Positions 42,656 to 52,558 are shown, counted from the stretch's first letter. The stretch: 64,000 nucleotides of DNA from Mucilaginibacter sp. OK268 (GCF_900103125.1 NZ_FNJV01000003.1:186001-250000); one strand, 5' to 3'. Program-made: numbers and translations. The notes: generated by a model not told the origin, from the sequence alone.

Positions 42656-43600
42656 ATGAAAATCTCAAACGAAACAAAAATAGGGGCCCTTACAGCTATA
42701 GCTATTACTATATTGATATTAGGATATAGCTTTTTGCGCGGTAATGATGTTTTTTCGGGTTCAAACAAATATTACGCGGTTTACAGAAGTGTAGAAGGCC
42801 TTGCTTTAGCCAAGCCGGTATTGGTTAACGGGTTTCAGATAGGACGCGTATCCAGCATGAAATTGCAGCCCGATGGACATACTATTGTAGAGTTTAAGAT
42901 CGACCCGGATTATGTTATACCAAATAACACTTTGGCTAAATTGTCAAGTACAGATCTTTTAGGTAGTAAAGCCATTGTTTTTGAACTGGGCAATAGCAAA
43001 GTAGCCGCCGAAGATAAAGACACCTTAAAAGCTGATATACAGGGAAGCCTGGCCGAAAGCCTGCAACCTATACAGAAAAAAGCCGAAATGCTGATATCCA
43101 AAATGGATTCGTCGCTGGCGGCTATCAATAAAATATTAAACCCTAACTTCCAGAAAAATGTAGATCGCAGCTTTATGAGCATTGCCAATTCATTGCAAAC
43201 GTTGGAGGGAACTACTAAAAAGATAGATAACCTGGTAGCTTCACAATCTGGTCATATCAACGGCATTCTGACTAACGCCGAAGAGGTATCCGGAAGTTTG
43301 AAAACCAGTACTACCCATTTAAACGGCATGACCGCGAACTTTGAAAAGGTGAGTAATGATATCGCATCCGCGAATATTAAACAGACTTTAGACAATGCCA
43401 ATAAGGCCATGGCCGATCTACAGGCGACCATTGCCAAGATCAACAACGGCCAGGGTTCATTAGGTTTATTGATGAATGACGACAAGATGTACAAAAACCT
43501 TACTGATGCATCTAATAACCTGAATAACCTGTTCATTGATCTGAAAGCACATCCAAAACGTTATGTAAGCTTCTCGGTTTTTGGCGGTAAAAAAGACTAA
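42656..43600 (+). CDS. MlaD family (MCE domain) lipid-transport protein
   Basis: Periplasmic substrate-binding component of an Mla-like phospholipid ABC transporter. An N-terminal membrane helix (about 7-26, TKIGALTAIAITILILGYSFLRG) precedes a single MCE domain (about 38-115; YYAVYRSVEGLALAKPVLVNG, IGRVSSMKL, VIPNNTLAKLSSTDLLGSKA). A helical coiled C-terminal region to residue 300 follows. 314 residues. The ATPase and permease (MlaF/E) are not nearby. Synteny with lptD and the amidase points to envelope maintenance. Confidence 0.92.
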   Translation: MKISNETKIGALTAIAITILILGYSFLRGNDVFSGSNKYYAVYRSVEGLALAKPVLVNGFQIGRVSSMKLQPDGHTIVEFKIDPDYVIPNNTLAKLSSTDLLGSKAIVFELGNSKVAAEDKDTLKADIQGSLAESLQPIQKKAEMLISKMDSSLAAINKILNPNFQKNVDRSFMSIANSLQTLEGTTKKIDNLVASQSGHINGILTNAEEVSGSLKTSTTHLNGMTANFEKVSNDIASANIKQTLDNANKAMADLQATIAKINNGQGSLGLLMNDDKMYKNLTDASNNLNNLFIDLKAHPKRYVSFSVFGGKKD

Positions 43601-43652
43601 TTTTTAGAATCAAGAGATTAGCGTCAGGAATCAAGACTGCGAATACTCATCT

Positions 43653-43765
43653 AAAAGTGGGTTTACATGGTTTACATTTTTTATGGTTTACATTTATTTA
43701 TATAATTGATAATCAATGTTTTAAATAAAAAAATCACAAAAAAATGGGTTTACAGTGTAAACCAT
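43653..43765. repeat. GTGGGTTTACA element, copy 2
   Basis: Opens AAAAGTGGGTTTACATGG and contains ATTGATAATCAAT and, near the end, ATGGGTTTACAGTGTAAACC. Inverted relative to 30201-30319, with which it shares about 70 bp of similar sequence. Confidence 0.75.
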
Positions 43766-43773
43766 CCCAACAA

Positions 43774-43804
43774 AAAAAGCAAACGATGTTCGTTTGCTTT
43801 TTTT
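43774..43804. terminator. Bidirectional terminator between mlaD and rnz
   Basis: AAAAAAGCAAACGA / TCGTTTGCTTTTTT with a tiny loop: a strong stem with an A-run before and a T-run after, suitable for both convergent genes. Confidence 0.88.
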
Positions 43805-43844
43805 GTTATATCCGGTCTTGATTCCTGACGCTAATCTCTTGCCT

Positions 43845-44759
43845 CTATTCGATAGCGAATGTCTTCCCTTCAATAGCCAGTTCTGTTTCCGGGAAAACAC
43901 TTCTGGCTTCATCAAGCAATTCATTTAGCGTTTTATACCTGGCCGAGAAATGGCCGATCAGTAATTTGTGCGCATTGGTCTTTAAGGCAATTTCGCCTGC
44001 CTGTAAAGCTGTGGTATGGTGTGTTTCCTTTGCCCTATCAAGCATATCATTTAAAAATGTGGCTTCATGATAAAGCAGCGTAGCGTTACTGATCTGTTCA
44101 AAATATTGCTCGTTATAAAGCGTATCTGAGCAATAGGCATATGATTTTGGAGCCTGAGAATCGGTAGTTAAGGTATCATTCTTATACACCTTGCCACTTG
44201 CCGAAGTATAATCATTTCCCCTTTTTAAAGCGGTGTAATACTCTACCGGAACATTCAAATCTTCCAGTTTTTCTTTTATCAGCTTGCGTAAACGCTTTTT
44301 CTCTTTAAAAAGGAAGCCGGTACAGGCAATACGGTGATCAAGTGGAATGGTTTCTATAATAACATCACTATTATTGACGATCACTTCAGATTTCTGCGCA
44401 TCAATAGCCGTAAATTCCAACGGGAATTGCAACGTTGTTTCTGAATATTTAAACTGCAGGTCTATAATTTCTTTGAGATGGGCTGGGCCAAAAAGATAAA
44501 GGGCTTTTTTACGTCCGTTTAGGTGCATAGACGATAATAACCCTACCAATCCAAGATAATGATCGCCGTGAAGATGACTAATGAATATATGATCAATGCG
44601 ACTGGCCTTAATATCAAAACGCAGCATCTGCTGCTGGGTGCCTTCGCCACAATCAATTAAATATAGGCGCTCATTGATATTAAGCGCCTGTGATGTGGGA
44701 TTTCTATTAAAAATGGGTGTCGCGGAGCTGCTCCCCAATATTGTTACCTCAAATTTCAT
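43845..44759 (-). CDS. rnz: Ribonuclease Z (tRNA 3'-end processing)
   Basis: Metallo-beta-lactamase-fold endonuclease that trims tRNA 3' trailers. The zinc motif is FISHLHGDHYLGLVGLL; further ligands are in YCSDTLYNE, HEATF and GHFSARY. The N terminus FEVTILGSSSATPIFNRNPTSQ is typical. 304 residues. Located 22 bp after the STAS gene, same strand; convergent with mlaD. Confidence 0.95.
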   Translation of the reverse strand: MKFEVTILGSSSATPIFNRNPTSQALNINERLYLIDCGEGTQQQMLRFDIKASRIDHIFISHLHGDHYLGLVGLLSSMHLNGRKKALYLFGPAHLKEIIDLQFKYSETTLQFPLEFTAIDAQKSEVIVNNSDVIIETIPLDHRIACTGFLFKEKKRLRKLIKEKLEDLNVPVEYYTALKRGNDYTSASGKVYKNDTLTTDSQAPKSYAYCSDTLYNEQYFEQISNATLLYHEATFLNDMLDRAKETHHTTALQAGEIALKTNAHKLLIGHFSARYKTLNELLDEARSVFPETELAIEGKTFAIE

Positions 44760-44781
44760 ACAGGGTAAACAATCATAAGGC

Positions 44782-45159
44782 TTATCTTGCTTCTTTTTTC
44801 AGCTCTTTTTCAATCTCTTCCATAAAAATAAGATCGATACCTTCTTCGGCTGTTGGTACAATGTTTAGTACATTATCCAATTGCGATATGGTTACCAGGC
44901 GGGCTACCGCATCATTTAAACCTGCCAGGATAAATAAGCCTGTAGCATTTTTACATAAGCGGTGACCTACTAATAAGCTGCTTAAACCAGAAGAATCTGC
45001 AAATTTTACCTGTGAAAGATCAAGAATTATATTTCGCTGACCTTCAGTATTGATCAATATCAACTCGGACTTTAATTGAGGTGTAACCAATGAGTTCAAT
45101 TTTGACTCATTAAGCTTCACTAAAATATATTTCTCGTGCTTATCGACAGTAAATTTCAT
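44782..45159 (-). CDS. STAS-domain protein (anti-anti-sigma type)
   Basis: 125 residues, single STAS domain. The segment containing the phosphorylatable serine in SpoIIAA-like proteins reads LSQVKFADSSGLSSLLVGHRL, so the target Ser-Ser pair is kept. By family it would bind an anti-sigma kinase and release a sigma factor, or act as a scaffold. No cognate RsbW-type kinase is in the window. Between purC (54 bp) and rnz (22 bp). Confidence 0.9.
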   Translation of the reverse strand: MKFTVDKHEKYILVKLNESKLNSLVTPQLKSELILINTEGQRNIILDLSQVKFADSSGLSSLLVGHRLCKNATGLFILAGLNDAVARLVTISQLDNVLNIVPTAEEGIDLIFMEEIEKELKKEAR

Positions 45160-45213
45160 TCCTATTAATAATTAGAAAGCTAAGATATGATAATTTTACG
45201 GGGAATTAAAAAA

Positions 45214-46158
45214 CTACAAATTTGTTAGCGCTGTTTTGATGCCTGTTTCCACGCGATTAAGCACGCTTTCGTTATCAGGTTTTACAAATGGTTCACCAAT
45301 AATTTGCTCGTATAACTCAATATAACGTTCGGAGATGGATTGCACAATTTCGGGGGTCATAACCGGTACAACCTGGCCATCTTTACCCTGGAAGCCGTTC
45401 TCAATTAACCATTTCCTCACAAACTCCTTGGATAGCTGTTTTTGAGCCTCCCCTCTTTGCTGACGCTCTTCATAACCCTCTTTATAAAAGTATCTTGATG
45501 AATCAGGTGTGTGTATCTCGTCGATCAGGTATATCTGGTCGTTAACCTTACCAAACTCGTACTTGGTATCAACCAGGATCAGGCCTTGTTTAGCGGCTAT
45601 TTCGGTTCCGCGTTTAAATAAAGCCTTAGTATAAGCTTCCAGCTGAGCATAATCATCGGCCGAAACAATATTTTGTTTCAATATCTCTGCTCTTGATATG
45701 TCTTCATCGTGCCCAACAGATGCCTTTGTGGTTGGTGTTATAATGGGTTCGGGCAGTATATCATTTTCCTTTAAACCCTCGGGTAAGCTTTCACCACAAA
45801 CTTGTCTTTTACCCGCGCTGTATTCACGCCAGGCATGACCTGCTAAGTAACCACGGATCACCATCTCTACCTTAAAGGGTTCACAAATGCGACCAATGGT
45901 AACACTTGGATCGGGTACTGATATCACCCAGTTAGGTACAATATCAGCAGTAGCCTCTAAAAAACGGGCCGCTATTTGGTTAAGCACTTGTCCTTTATAG
46001 GGAATTGGCTCTGGCAGCACCACATCAAAAGCAGAGATGCGGTCGGTAACAACCATGGCCAGGTATTTATTATCGATAGTATAAACATCACGTACCTTGC
46101 CCTTGTAGTAGTTAGTTTGGCCAGGTAAGTTAAAATGAGTTTCTTTTATTGCGTTCAT
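45214..46158 (-). CDS. purC: Phosphoribosylaminoimidazole-succinocarboxamide synthase
   Basis: SAICAR synthase of purine biosynthesis: joins CAIR and aspartate with ATP. Motifs [51 protein letters not shown] and [13 protein letters not shown] are diagnostic. 314 residues, the longer form common in Bacteroidota and yeast. Separated from phoH by a 150-bp gap filled by the GATATGAGA inverted repeat. Confidence 0.96.
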   Translation of the reverse strand: MNAIKETHFNLPGQTNYYKGKVRDVYTIDNKYLAMVVTDRISAFDVVLPEPIPYKGQVLNQIAARFLEATADIVPNWVISVPDPSVTIGRICEPFKVEMVIRGYLAGHAWREYSAGKRQVCGESLPEGLKENDILPEPIITPTTKASVGHDEDISRAEILKQNIVSADDYAQLEAYTKALFKRGTEIAAKQGLILVDTKYEFGKVNDQIYLIDEIHTPDSSRYFYKEGYEERQQRGEAQKQLSKEFVRKWLIENGFQGKDGQVVPVMTPEIVQSISERYIELYEQIIGEPFVKPDNESVLNRVETGIKTALTNL

Positions 46159-46309
46159 TCTTTGAATTTAGATTTGAGATGTGAGATATGAGATTTGAGA
46201 CCAAAAATCAATCAAAAGCTCATATTCCAATCCATCCATTTTAGATACAAATAAGAGATAGGAAACACAGCGAAGTGTCTCATATCTCACATCTAATATC
46301 TCATATCTA
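46159..46309. repeat. Inverted repeat filling the phoH-purC gap (GAGATATGAGATT family)
   Basis: Arms rich in GATATGAGATTTGAGA (near 46175-46200) and CTCATATCTCACATC (near 46278-46315) are mutual reverse complements with changes, about 100 bp apart. The gap between the two same-strand genes is composed almost entirely of it. Confidence 0.75.
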
Positions 46310-47272
46310 CTATTGTATATCCCCGTAGGCTTCCAGTATTTTACGTACCAGTTTGTGCCTTACCACGTCTTCGCCGCTCAGGTAAACAATTTCAATTCCT
46401 TTAATATCAGTTAATATGCGCAGGGCGGTATGTAAGCCCGATTGTTGTTTTTTTGGTAAATCTATCTGGGTAACATCGCCGGTAACAATAAATTTGGCTG
46501 ATGGCCCCATACGCGTCAAAAACATTTTGAGCTGCATATCAGTAGCATTTTGCGCCTCGTCCAATATTACAAAACAATTGTCCAGCGTACGGCCACGCAT
46601 AAATGCCAGCGGAGCTATCTCAATGGTACGGTTCTCCAGATAAAACTTCAGTTTTTCTGCCGGGATCATATCATCAAGGGCATCATACAAAGGTCGCAGG
46701 TACGGATCTATCTTTTCTTTCAGGTCGCCGGGTAAAAAGCCGAGGTTCTCCCCTGCTTCAACCGCCGGTCTGGTTAAAATGATCCTTTTGATCTCCTTGT
46801 TTTTGAGCGCTCTTACCGCCAGGGCTACAGCTGTATAGGTTTTACCGGTACCCGCGGGCCCTATGGCAAAAAGTATATCGCTTTGATTAATGCAATCTAC
46901 CATTTTGCGTTGGTTGGCTGTACGCGCCTTAACCATTACGCCGTTTGGCCCAAAAACAATCACCTCGCCACTGGCAAATTTATCAGTTGTTGTCTGATCT
47001 GTTGATGGTGCGTTTGTGTTTTTTGAACCCAGGATACGCTCCAGGTCGGTAATATTCAGGTTTTCGAACTTCTCTACGTGTTGTAGCAGGTGATCGAATT
47101 TTTCCTGAAAGATATTCAGTTCGTGATCATCACCCAGAATTTTAACTTCGCTGCCACGCGCAACTATTTTAAGCTTAGGATATTGTTTCTTAATGATCTC
47201 AAAATGATCATTATTTGGCCCCCACAATACTGCCGGATTTACATTTTCAATTGATAGCTTTAGCTCGTTCAA
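46310..47272 (-). CDS. PhoH family ATPase (PhoH-like/YbeZ)
   Basis: P-loop ATPase of 320 residues associated with RNA metabolism or the YbeY/YbeZ system. Walker A is FAIGPAGTGKTYTAVALAVRAL and Walker B is CFVILDEAQNATDMQLKMFL; KFIVTGDVTQIDLP follows. The first about 100 residues form a small RNA-binding-like domain. The start is a TTG at 47272 (MNELKLSIENVN); no in-frame ATG exists upstream or until deep in the domain. Divergent from the SAM hydrolase gene. Confidence 0.93.
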   Translation of the reverse strand: MNELKLSIENVNPAVLWGPNNDHFEIIKKQYPKLKIVARGSEVKILGDDHELNIFQEKFDHLLQHVEKFENLNITDLERILGSKNTNAPSTDQTTTDKFASGEVIVFGPNGVMVKARTANQRKMVDCINQSDILFAIGPAGTGKTYTAVALAVRALKNKEIKRIILTRPAVEAGENLGFLPGDLKEKIDPYLRPLYDALDDMIPAEKLKFYLENRTIEIAPLAFMRGRTLDNCFVILDEAQNATDMQLKMFLTRMGPSAKFIVTGDVTQIDLPKKQQSGLHTALRILTDIKGIEIVYLSGEDVVRHKLVRKILEAYGDIQ

Positions 47273-47372
47273 TACTAATTTGATTTTTAGTTACGGATTT
47301 TTATGAATTAAAAATTGAATATTTGTAGCTTCAAATGCTACTACAAGATTAGCAATAAATATTATAAAATTA

Positions 47373-48149
47373 ATGGCAATAATAACATTAACTACTGATT
47401 TGGGCGATAAAGATATTTACCAGGCTGCATTGAAAGGCAGCATCTACAAATTGTTGCCTACAGTGAATATTGTTGATATTACCAATAACGTTGCCGCCTT
47501 TGATGTACAGCAGGCGGCCTTTATACTAAAAAACAGTTTTTACTACTTCCCCGATGGCACCGTACACCTCATTGGTATTGATACAGTTTATAACGATCAT
47601 ACCAAATTTCTGGCTGTAAGATATAAAAACCATTATTTTGTTGGTGCCGATAATGGTATTTTTTCGCTGATGTTTAAAGAAACACCTGAGGAGATCGTGG
47701 AAATAAACATTATGCAGGATCTTAAATTTTTACATTTCCCATTGGCGGATATTTTTGTAAAAGCGGCATGCCACCTGGCTAAAGGCGGTAAGCTTAATGA
47801 GATAGGCATCCCGGTGCAGGACATTGAAAATAAGATGAACCTGCAGCCGGTTATCGAAAAAAACCTGATCAAAGGTGTGGTTATCTATATCGATTCGTTT
47901 CAAAATGTGATCACCAACATTACCAAAGAATTTTTCAATAGTGTACAGCAGGGACGTAAATTCGTATTAAACTTTAAACGTAATGAAACCATCAACCACC
48001 TGAGCTGGCATTATAACGAGGTGCCTGTTGGTGAAAAATTATGCCTTTTTGGTATAAGCGACCACCTGGAGATTGCCATTAATAAAGGTAACGCCAGTGG
48101 CTTATTGGGTTTAAATTTGAATGATAAAGTAATCATTGAGTTTCAGTAG
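47373..48149 (+). CDS. SAM hydroxide adenosyltransferase (DUF62 family)
   Basis: Hydrolyses S-adenosylmethionine to adenosine and methionine by adding hydroxide. The N-terminal Asp motif (ITLTTDLGDKDIYQAALKGSIYKL), the central VDTVYNDHTKFLAVRYKNHYFVGADNG-like block and the C-terminal barrel (VVIYIDSFQNVITNITKEFF) fit the duf-62 family, which also contains the fluorinase/chlorinase enzymes. No halogenase-type loop is evident. 258 residues. Overlap or short gap with the next gene suggests one operon. Confidence 0.88.
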   Translation: MAIITLTTDLGDKDIYQAALKGSIYKLLPTVNIVDITNNVAAFDVQQAAFILKNSFYYFPDGTVHLIGIDTVYNDHTKFLAVRYKNHYFVGADNGIFSLMFKETPEEIVEINIMQDLKFLHFPLADIFVKAACHLAKGGKLNEIGIPVQDIENKMNLQPVIEKNLIKGVVIYIDSFQNVITNITKEFFNSVQQGRKFVLNFKRNETINHLSWHYNEVPVGEKLCLFGISDHLEIAINKGNASGLLGLNLNDKVIIEFQ

Positions 48150-48159
48150 TATTATCATT

Positions 48160-48678
48160 ATGAAAAAATTCTTATTGATCGGCATCATCCTTTTTTTGTT
48201 TACGGATCTACGCGCGCAAACAAACGAGCAGGTAAGTGCTGATTCCATAGCCTATCAGCTACAGCGAAAAAAAATAAACAGTATGCTGGATATGCGCAAA
48301 GTACGTTTTGGTCAGTACAGCCAAAGTCTGAATGAACATACCGGAATATTCGGCCTGCAAACAAAAAGCGATATCCGCCGGTCGAACGATATTTTGATGG
48401 ATATTGTTAAAACTGACGATAACATTTATAAAGAGCTTAAGATCCTGCTGGAATATCGTGCTTTTCAGCAAAGGCAGATCCAAAGTCACTCCAAAGAGGC
48501 TGAAACTATAAACCAGAATTATGTCAATCTGATCAGCAAGTTAAGACAGCAAAACGCCGTTTTAAAAGCCAGCGCACAAAAGGCCGATACCATGCAGTAC
48601 ATCTATATTTTGATCATTGTTCTCATGATTGCGTCAATTTTATTTCTGATAAGCAGAAAAAGTAAAGTTAAGGTGTAA
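48160..48678 (+). CDS. Hypothetical exported and membrane-anchored protein
   Basis: 172 residues. Start chosen at ATG 48160 (MKKFLLIGIILFLFTDLRAQ, a signal peptide); the open frame reaches a TTG at 48136 inside the previous gene. The middle is a long helical, Gln-rich coiled coil (YQLQRKKINSMLDMRKVRFGQ ..., KLRQQNAVLKASAQKAD), and a C-terminal TM segment (about 148-166, YIYILIIVLMIASILFLI) ends in basic residues. Topology therefore: periplasmic coiled coil tethered to the inner membrane. Family not recognised. Confidence 0.75.
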   Translation: MKKFLLIGIILFLFTDLRAQTNEQVSADSIAYQLQRKKINSMLDMRKVRFGQYSQSLNEHTGIFGLQTKSDIRRSNDILMDIVKTDDNIYKELKILLEYRAFQQRQIQSHSKEAETINQNYVNLISKLRQQNAVLKASAQKADTMQYIYILIIVLMIASILFLISRKSKVKV

Positions 48679-48747
48679 TTTTGCGATCTTGGATCCAGGT
48701 GCTTTACTTCGGATTTAGAACTTAGAGTTTAGAATTTAAATATATAC

Positions 48748-50580
48748 ATGGCAAGAGGACGACTGAATAGTGGCGCTAAAGCAGAAGCAGAATTACCAAA
48801 AGCAAAAATAAACCGGCAGAGCATACAGAACATCCGTAAGCTGCTCAACTACATTAAACCTTACCGGGGCAAATTTATAGCTGGATTGATATTTTTGTTT
48901 GTATCCAGTCTTGTAGGACTTGCTTTTCCTAAAATTTTAGGTGCTTTGATAGATGCCGCGCAAGGCAAATATCCTAACAGCTATTTACCGCACAGCCTTA
49001 ATGCAATAGCTCTTGCCGGCTTTCTGTTATTGTTTGGACAGGCCTTCGTTTCATTTTTCAGGGTGGTTTGGTTTGTTCAGGTGGCTGAAAAGTCATTGGC
49101 TGATATCCGTCGCGATACTTATTTTAAGCTGATCACCCTGCCCATGAACTTTTTCGCCAACCGCCGTGTTGGTGAACTGAACAGCCGCATATCAGCCGAT
49201 CTTTCACAGATACAGGATACGTTGACCACTACTTTTGCTGAAATCATCAGGCAATTAGTGATCATGGTGGGCAGCGTTATTTTGCTGGCCGTGGTATCTA
49301 TAAAATTAACCCTGGCTTTACTGGCCATCCTTCCCTTTCTTGTCGGCTTCGCTGTATTTTTTGGAAGATATATCCGCAAACTATCACGTCAGGCACAGGA
49401 CAGGCTGGCCGAATCAAATACCATTGTTGAGGAAACCCTGCAAGGTATTGCCAACGTTAAAGCTTTTGTGAACGAAGCCTACGAAGCTACCCGCTATGAT
49501 AAAATTTTGCGCATGGTAGTGAACATAGCTGTAAAAGGCGCCAAATTCCGTGGCATATTCGCGTCGTTCATTGTATTTTGCTTGTTTGGCACTTTTGTAG
49601 GTGTCATATGGTACGGATCGGTTCTGGTGAGCCATCATGAGATCCTGGTAGGCGACTTGACCACCTTTATTATGTACTCCATATTTGTTGGAGCAGCTAT
49701 GGGTACCTTCCCTGATCTGTATGCCAACCTGCAAAAAGCTGTCGGCGCGAGTGAACGTGTACTGGAAATACTGGCCGAAAAAGGCGAAGACATCCACATG
49801 GTTGAAAACAATAACCAGGTAGATCAAAAAATTAAAGGCAACCTGGCATTTGAAAATGTGGTATTCGCCTATCCTTCCCGTTCAGAATTGACTGTTTTAA
49901 AGGGTATCTCCTTTGATGCAGCTGCTGGTCAAAAAGTGGCTATTGTTGGGCCAAGCGGCTCCGGTAAATCAACTATGGCATCGCTTATCCTGCAATTTTA
50001 TCATCCTCAAAGTGGTACTATATTGTTCGATGGTCGTGCCGCTTCAGATTTTTCCATTACCGATATCCGTAACCAGGTAGCCATTGTACCGCAGGACGTT
50101 ATGCTTTTTGGCGGAACCATATCCGAGAACATTGCTTATGGCAGACTCAGCGCATCAAAAGAGGACATTATACAGGCTGCTAAACGTGCCAACGCTCACC
50201 AGTTCATTACTTCTTTCCCCGAAGGTTATGAGACCGTTGTGGGTGAACGTGGTGTTAAACTATCCGGTGGTCAGCGTCAGCGTATCGCTATAGCCAGGGC
50301 ATTGCTTAAAAACCCTTCTATCCTGATACTGGACGAAGCTACTTCGTCATTGGATTCCGAATCGGAACGCCTGGTACAGGAGGCTTTGGAAGAATTGATG
50401 AAGGATCGTACATCGATCATCATAGCACACCGCCTGTCAACTATTCGCGAAGCTGATAAGATCATCGTACTGGAAAAAGGCGAGATCATTGAATGCGGTA
50501 ATCACCTGGAATTGATCAGCAATGAACAAGGACTTTACCGCTATTTGAACCAGTTGCAGTTTGATGCGCAGAACGGTTAA
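48748..50580 (+). CDS. ABC transporter, fused permease/ATPase (MsbA/LmrA-like half-transporter)
   Basis: 610 residues. Six membrane segments in the N-terminal half (about 40-330) and an ATPase domain in the C-terminal half: Walker A VAIVGPSGSGKSTMASLI, signature VKLSGGQRQRIAIARALL, Walker B ILILDEATSSLD, and the H-loop IIAHRLSTI. A homodimeric exporter for lipids, drugs or peptides; the substrate cannot be read from sequence. The N-terminal Gly/Ala/Lys-rich stretch (about 1-30) is cytoplasmic. Confidence 0.93.
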   Translation: MARGRLNSGAKAEAELPKAKINRQSIQNIRKLLNYIKPYRGKFIAGLIFLFVSSLVGLAFPKILGALIDAAQGKYPNSYLPHSLNAIALAGFLLLFGQAFVSFFRVVWFVQVAEKSLADIRRDTYFKLITLPMNFFANRRVGELNSRISADLSQIQDTLTTTFAEIIRQLVIMVGSVILLAVVSIKLTLALLAILPFLVGFAVFFGRYIRKLSRQAQDRLAESNTIVEETLQGIANVKAFVNEAYEATRYDKILRMVVNIAVKGAKFRGIFASFIVFCLFGTFVGVIWYGSVLVSHHEILVGDLTTFIMYSIFVGAAMGTFPDLYANLQKAVGASERVLEILAEKGEDIHMVENNNQVDQKIKGNLAFENVVFAYPSRSELTVLKGISFDAAAGQKVAIVGPSGSGKSTMASLILQFYHPQSGTILFDGRAASDFSITDIRNQVAIVPQDVMLFGGTISENIAYGRLSASKEDIIQAAKRANAHQFITSFPEGYETVVGERGVKLSGGQRQRIAIARALLKNPSILILDEATSSLDSESERLVQEALEELMKDRTSIIIAHRLSTIREADKIIVLEKGEIIECGNHLELISNEQGLYRYLNQLQFDAQNG

Positions 50581-50585
50581 AAATT

Positions 50586-50775
50586 TATACGTGGTACGTT
50601 TTGCGTAACACGTAAAAAGCTAAAAAAACAGATTTACAAATTATTATATTACACCACAAACGTAATAGCTATAACATATAAACTAACGTACCACGTATAA
50701 CGTTATACAACAACCTCAAAAACGTAATACGTATAACGTAACACGTACAACCTAAAAAGTGTACCACGTATAAAA
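50586..50775. repeat. ACGTATAACGT-family intergenic repeat
   Basis: The entire gap between the ABC transporter and the MBL gene is made of variants of ACGTATAACGT, ACGTAACACGT and TACGTGGTACGTT, in both orientations, able to form long imperfect hairpins. The same words form an inverted repeat at 60539-60615. Confidence 0.8.
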
Positions 50776-52176
50776 ATGAAATTAACCATACACGGGGCAG
50801 CCCGTCAGGTAACCGGCAGCATGCATTTGCTGGAGGTTGACCGATATAAGATTTTAGTGGATTGCGGGTTAGATTACGAGAAAGACCGCAGCATACAGGA
50901 TAACGAGAACTTCCCTTTTCGCCCCGAAGAGATCGACGTAGTGATATTAACACACGCGCATATTGATCACTCAGGCAATTTGCCAACGCTCATCAGGCTT
51001 GGTTTTAATGGCCAGATCTTGTGTACCCCGCCTACTGCCGACCTGACCGAGCTATTACTGCTTGACTCAGTTAGCATTTTTATGAATAAGGCTAACAAGG
51101 GCCATAGGAAGCGCGGTAAAGGCAAATTCAATACCGGCGGAGGTCCTCAACCCCTCTACCTGCAAAAGCATGTGATGGATGCGGTTGATCGCTTTGTGAC
51201 CATCGGCTTTAACCGGCCTTTCCGCATCAACGGCAATATTGAATTGACTTTTATACCGGTTGGGCATTTATTGGGTGCCGCATCAGCAGTACTGCGTATC
51301 ACCGAGAATGGGGAAGAAAAATCCATCGCCTTTACCGGTGATATCGGCCGCAAAAACTACCCGGTACTAAATGATCCGCAGGAATTACCTCCTGTTGACT
51401 ACCTGGTTTCTGAATCAACCTATGGCGGGCGCTATCATACCAAAGATAAATCTGTTGAACAAACCCTGATAGAGGTTATTGATAAAGCATGTGTCAAAGA
51501 ACAAGGGCGGTTAATTATACCCGCGTTTAGTATCGGTCGTACCCAATCATTGGTTTACTCGCTCAATAAGATATTCACCGAAGGACTGTTACCACCGGTT
51601 AAGGTGTTTGTAGATAGCCCTATGGCGACTATGGCGACGGGCATTTTCCGAAAATACCATAGCCTGGTAAACCAGGACGCCCAGGATTTTTACAAGGACA
51701 AAGGTGACGAGTTTGAATTCGAAAACCTCACCTATATAGAGAATTTGAAGGATAGCCGACAGATATCCAATTATTACGAGCCTTGTATCATCATCTCATC
51801 TGCAGGGATGCTGGAGGGTGGCCGTATCCAGGATCACTTGTTTTATAACATCCAGAACTATTATTGCACCATCCTATTTATAGGCTATTGCGCCAAAGGT
51901 ACTTTAGGTCACCGTTTGCTGCGGGGCGACTCGATAGTGCACATCAAAGACCGCGAACTGGCCGTGTATGCAACCATCAAACAAACCGACGTGCTGAGCG
52001 CCCATGGCGATCATAATGACCTGCTGGAGAACGTAAAACAGCAGGACAAATCAAAGCTCAAAAACGTATTCCTGGTACATGGCGAAACCGAAAGTATGCA
52101 ACTACTCGCTAACGACCTGGAACAGAATGGCTATACGGTTACTATACCGGAGAAAGATGTAGTTTATATGCTTTAA
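50776..52176 (+). CDS. MBL-fold/beta-CASP RNA metallo-nuclease
   Basis: 466 residues. Metallo-beta-lactamase domain with VVILTHAHIDHSGNLPTLI and a beta-CASP region (GRLIIPAFSIGRTQSLVYSL, FVDSPMATMATGIFRKY, CIIISSAGMLEGGRIQDHL), then the RMMBL motif (VLSAHGDHNDLLENV, FLVHGETESMQLL). This is the CPSF73/RNase J-like family that processes or degrades RNA. It lacks a KH domain. No partner genes nearby. Confidence 0.93.
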   Translation: MKLTIHGAARQVTGSMHLLEVDRYKILVDCGLDYEKDRSIQDNENFPFRPEEIDVVILTHAHIDHSGNLPTLIRLGFNGQILCTPPTADLTELLLLDSVSIFMNKANKGHRKRGKGKFNTGGGPQPLYLQKHVMDAVDRFVTIGFNRPFRINGNIELTFIPVGHLLGAASAVLRITENGEEKSIAFTGDIGRKNYPVLNDPQELPPVDYLVSESTYGGRYHTKDKSVEQTLIEVIDKACVKEQGRLIIPAFSIGRTQSLVYSLNKIFTEGLLPPVKVFVDSPMATMATGIFRKYHSLVNQDAQDFYKDKGDEFEFENLTYIENLKDSRQISNYYEPCIIISSAGMLEGGRIQDHLFYNIQNYYCTILFIGYCAKGTLGHRLLRGDSIVHIKDRELAVYATIKQTDVLSAHGDHNDLLENVKQQDKSKLKNVFLVHGETESMQLLANDLEQNGYTVTIPEKDVVYML

Positions 52177-52222
52177 TTTAATATTTAATTATCTTTATAG
52201 CTAAACGCTGATCATTAATACT

Positions 52223-52558
52223 ATGGCTATATTGATGGATCCTATAACTCGCAAGCATGTCAGTCGGGCACTTTTTTGTTTTGGTTTTATTGCCGTTTCC
52301 TATGGTTTACTACGAAGAGAAAAAGCAATGAAACATACAGTAGTTGTTATTGCCAAAGTTACAGGGTTTCAACACCCTAAAATTGATAGAACTGAAGTAG
52401 ATATACAATACAATTATGATGGGAAGATGGTAAACAGCGATTTTTCTCTACGTCATCCAGATAGTTTAAAAGTAAATACTAAAATAAGGCTGCTCATTTC
52501 AAGTGTATATCCAACTGAATCTCAGTATATAAAATATATTGGAGTTGAAAATCAGTAA
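52223..52558 (+). CDS. Hypothetical small membrane protein
   Basis: 111 residues. One hydrophobic segment at about 15-28 (LFCFGFIAVSYGLL) after a charged N terminus, then a soluble about 75-residue beta-prone domain (VVVIAKVTGFQHPKIDRTEVD ..., KYIGVENQ). The layout resembles DUF3592-type domains, but the match is weak. Met5 (52235) is an alternative start. No functional context. Confidence 0.6.
   Translation: MAILMDPITRKHVSRALFCFGFIAVSYGLLRREKAMKHTVVVIAKVTGFQHPKIDRTEVDIQYNYDGKMVNSDFSLRHPDSLKVNTKIRLLISSVYPTESQYIKYIGVENQ

Larger units (their letters stand above)
43607..43842. repeat. Long inverted repeat filling the mlaD-rnz gap (ATCAAGAGATTAGCGTC family)
   Basis: The outer arms at 43607-43637 and 43814-43842 are reverse complements of about 27 bp (GAATCAAGAGATTAGCG, then TCAGGAATCAAGAC). 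Inside lie the GTGGGTTTACA element (43653-43765) and a terminator hairpin (43774-43804). The arrangement is nested: one repeat family inside another, between the convergent mlaD and rnz genes. Confidence 0.8.
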
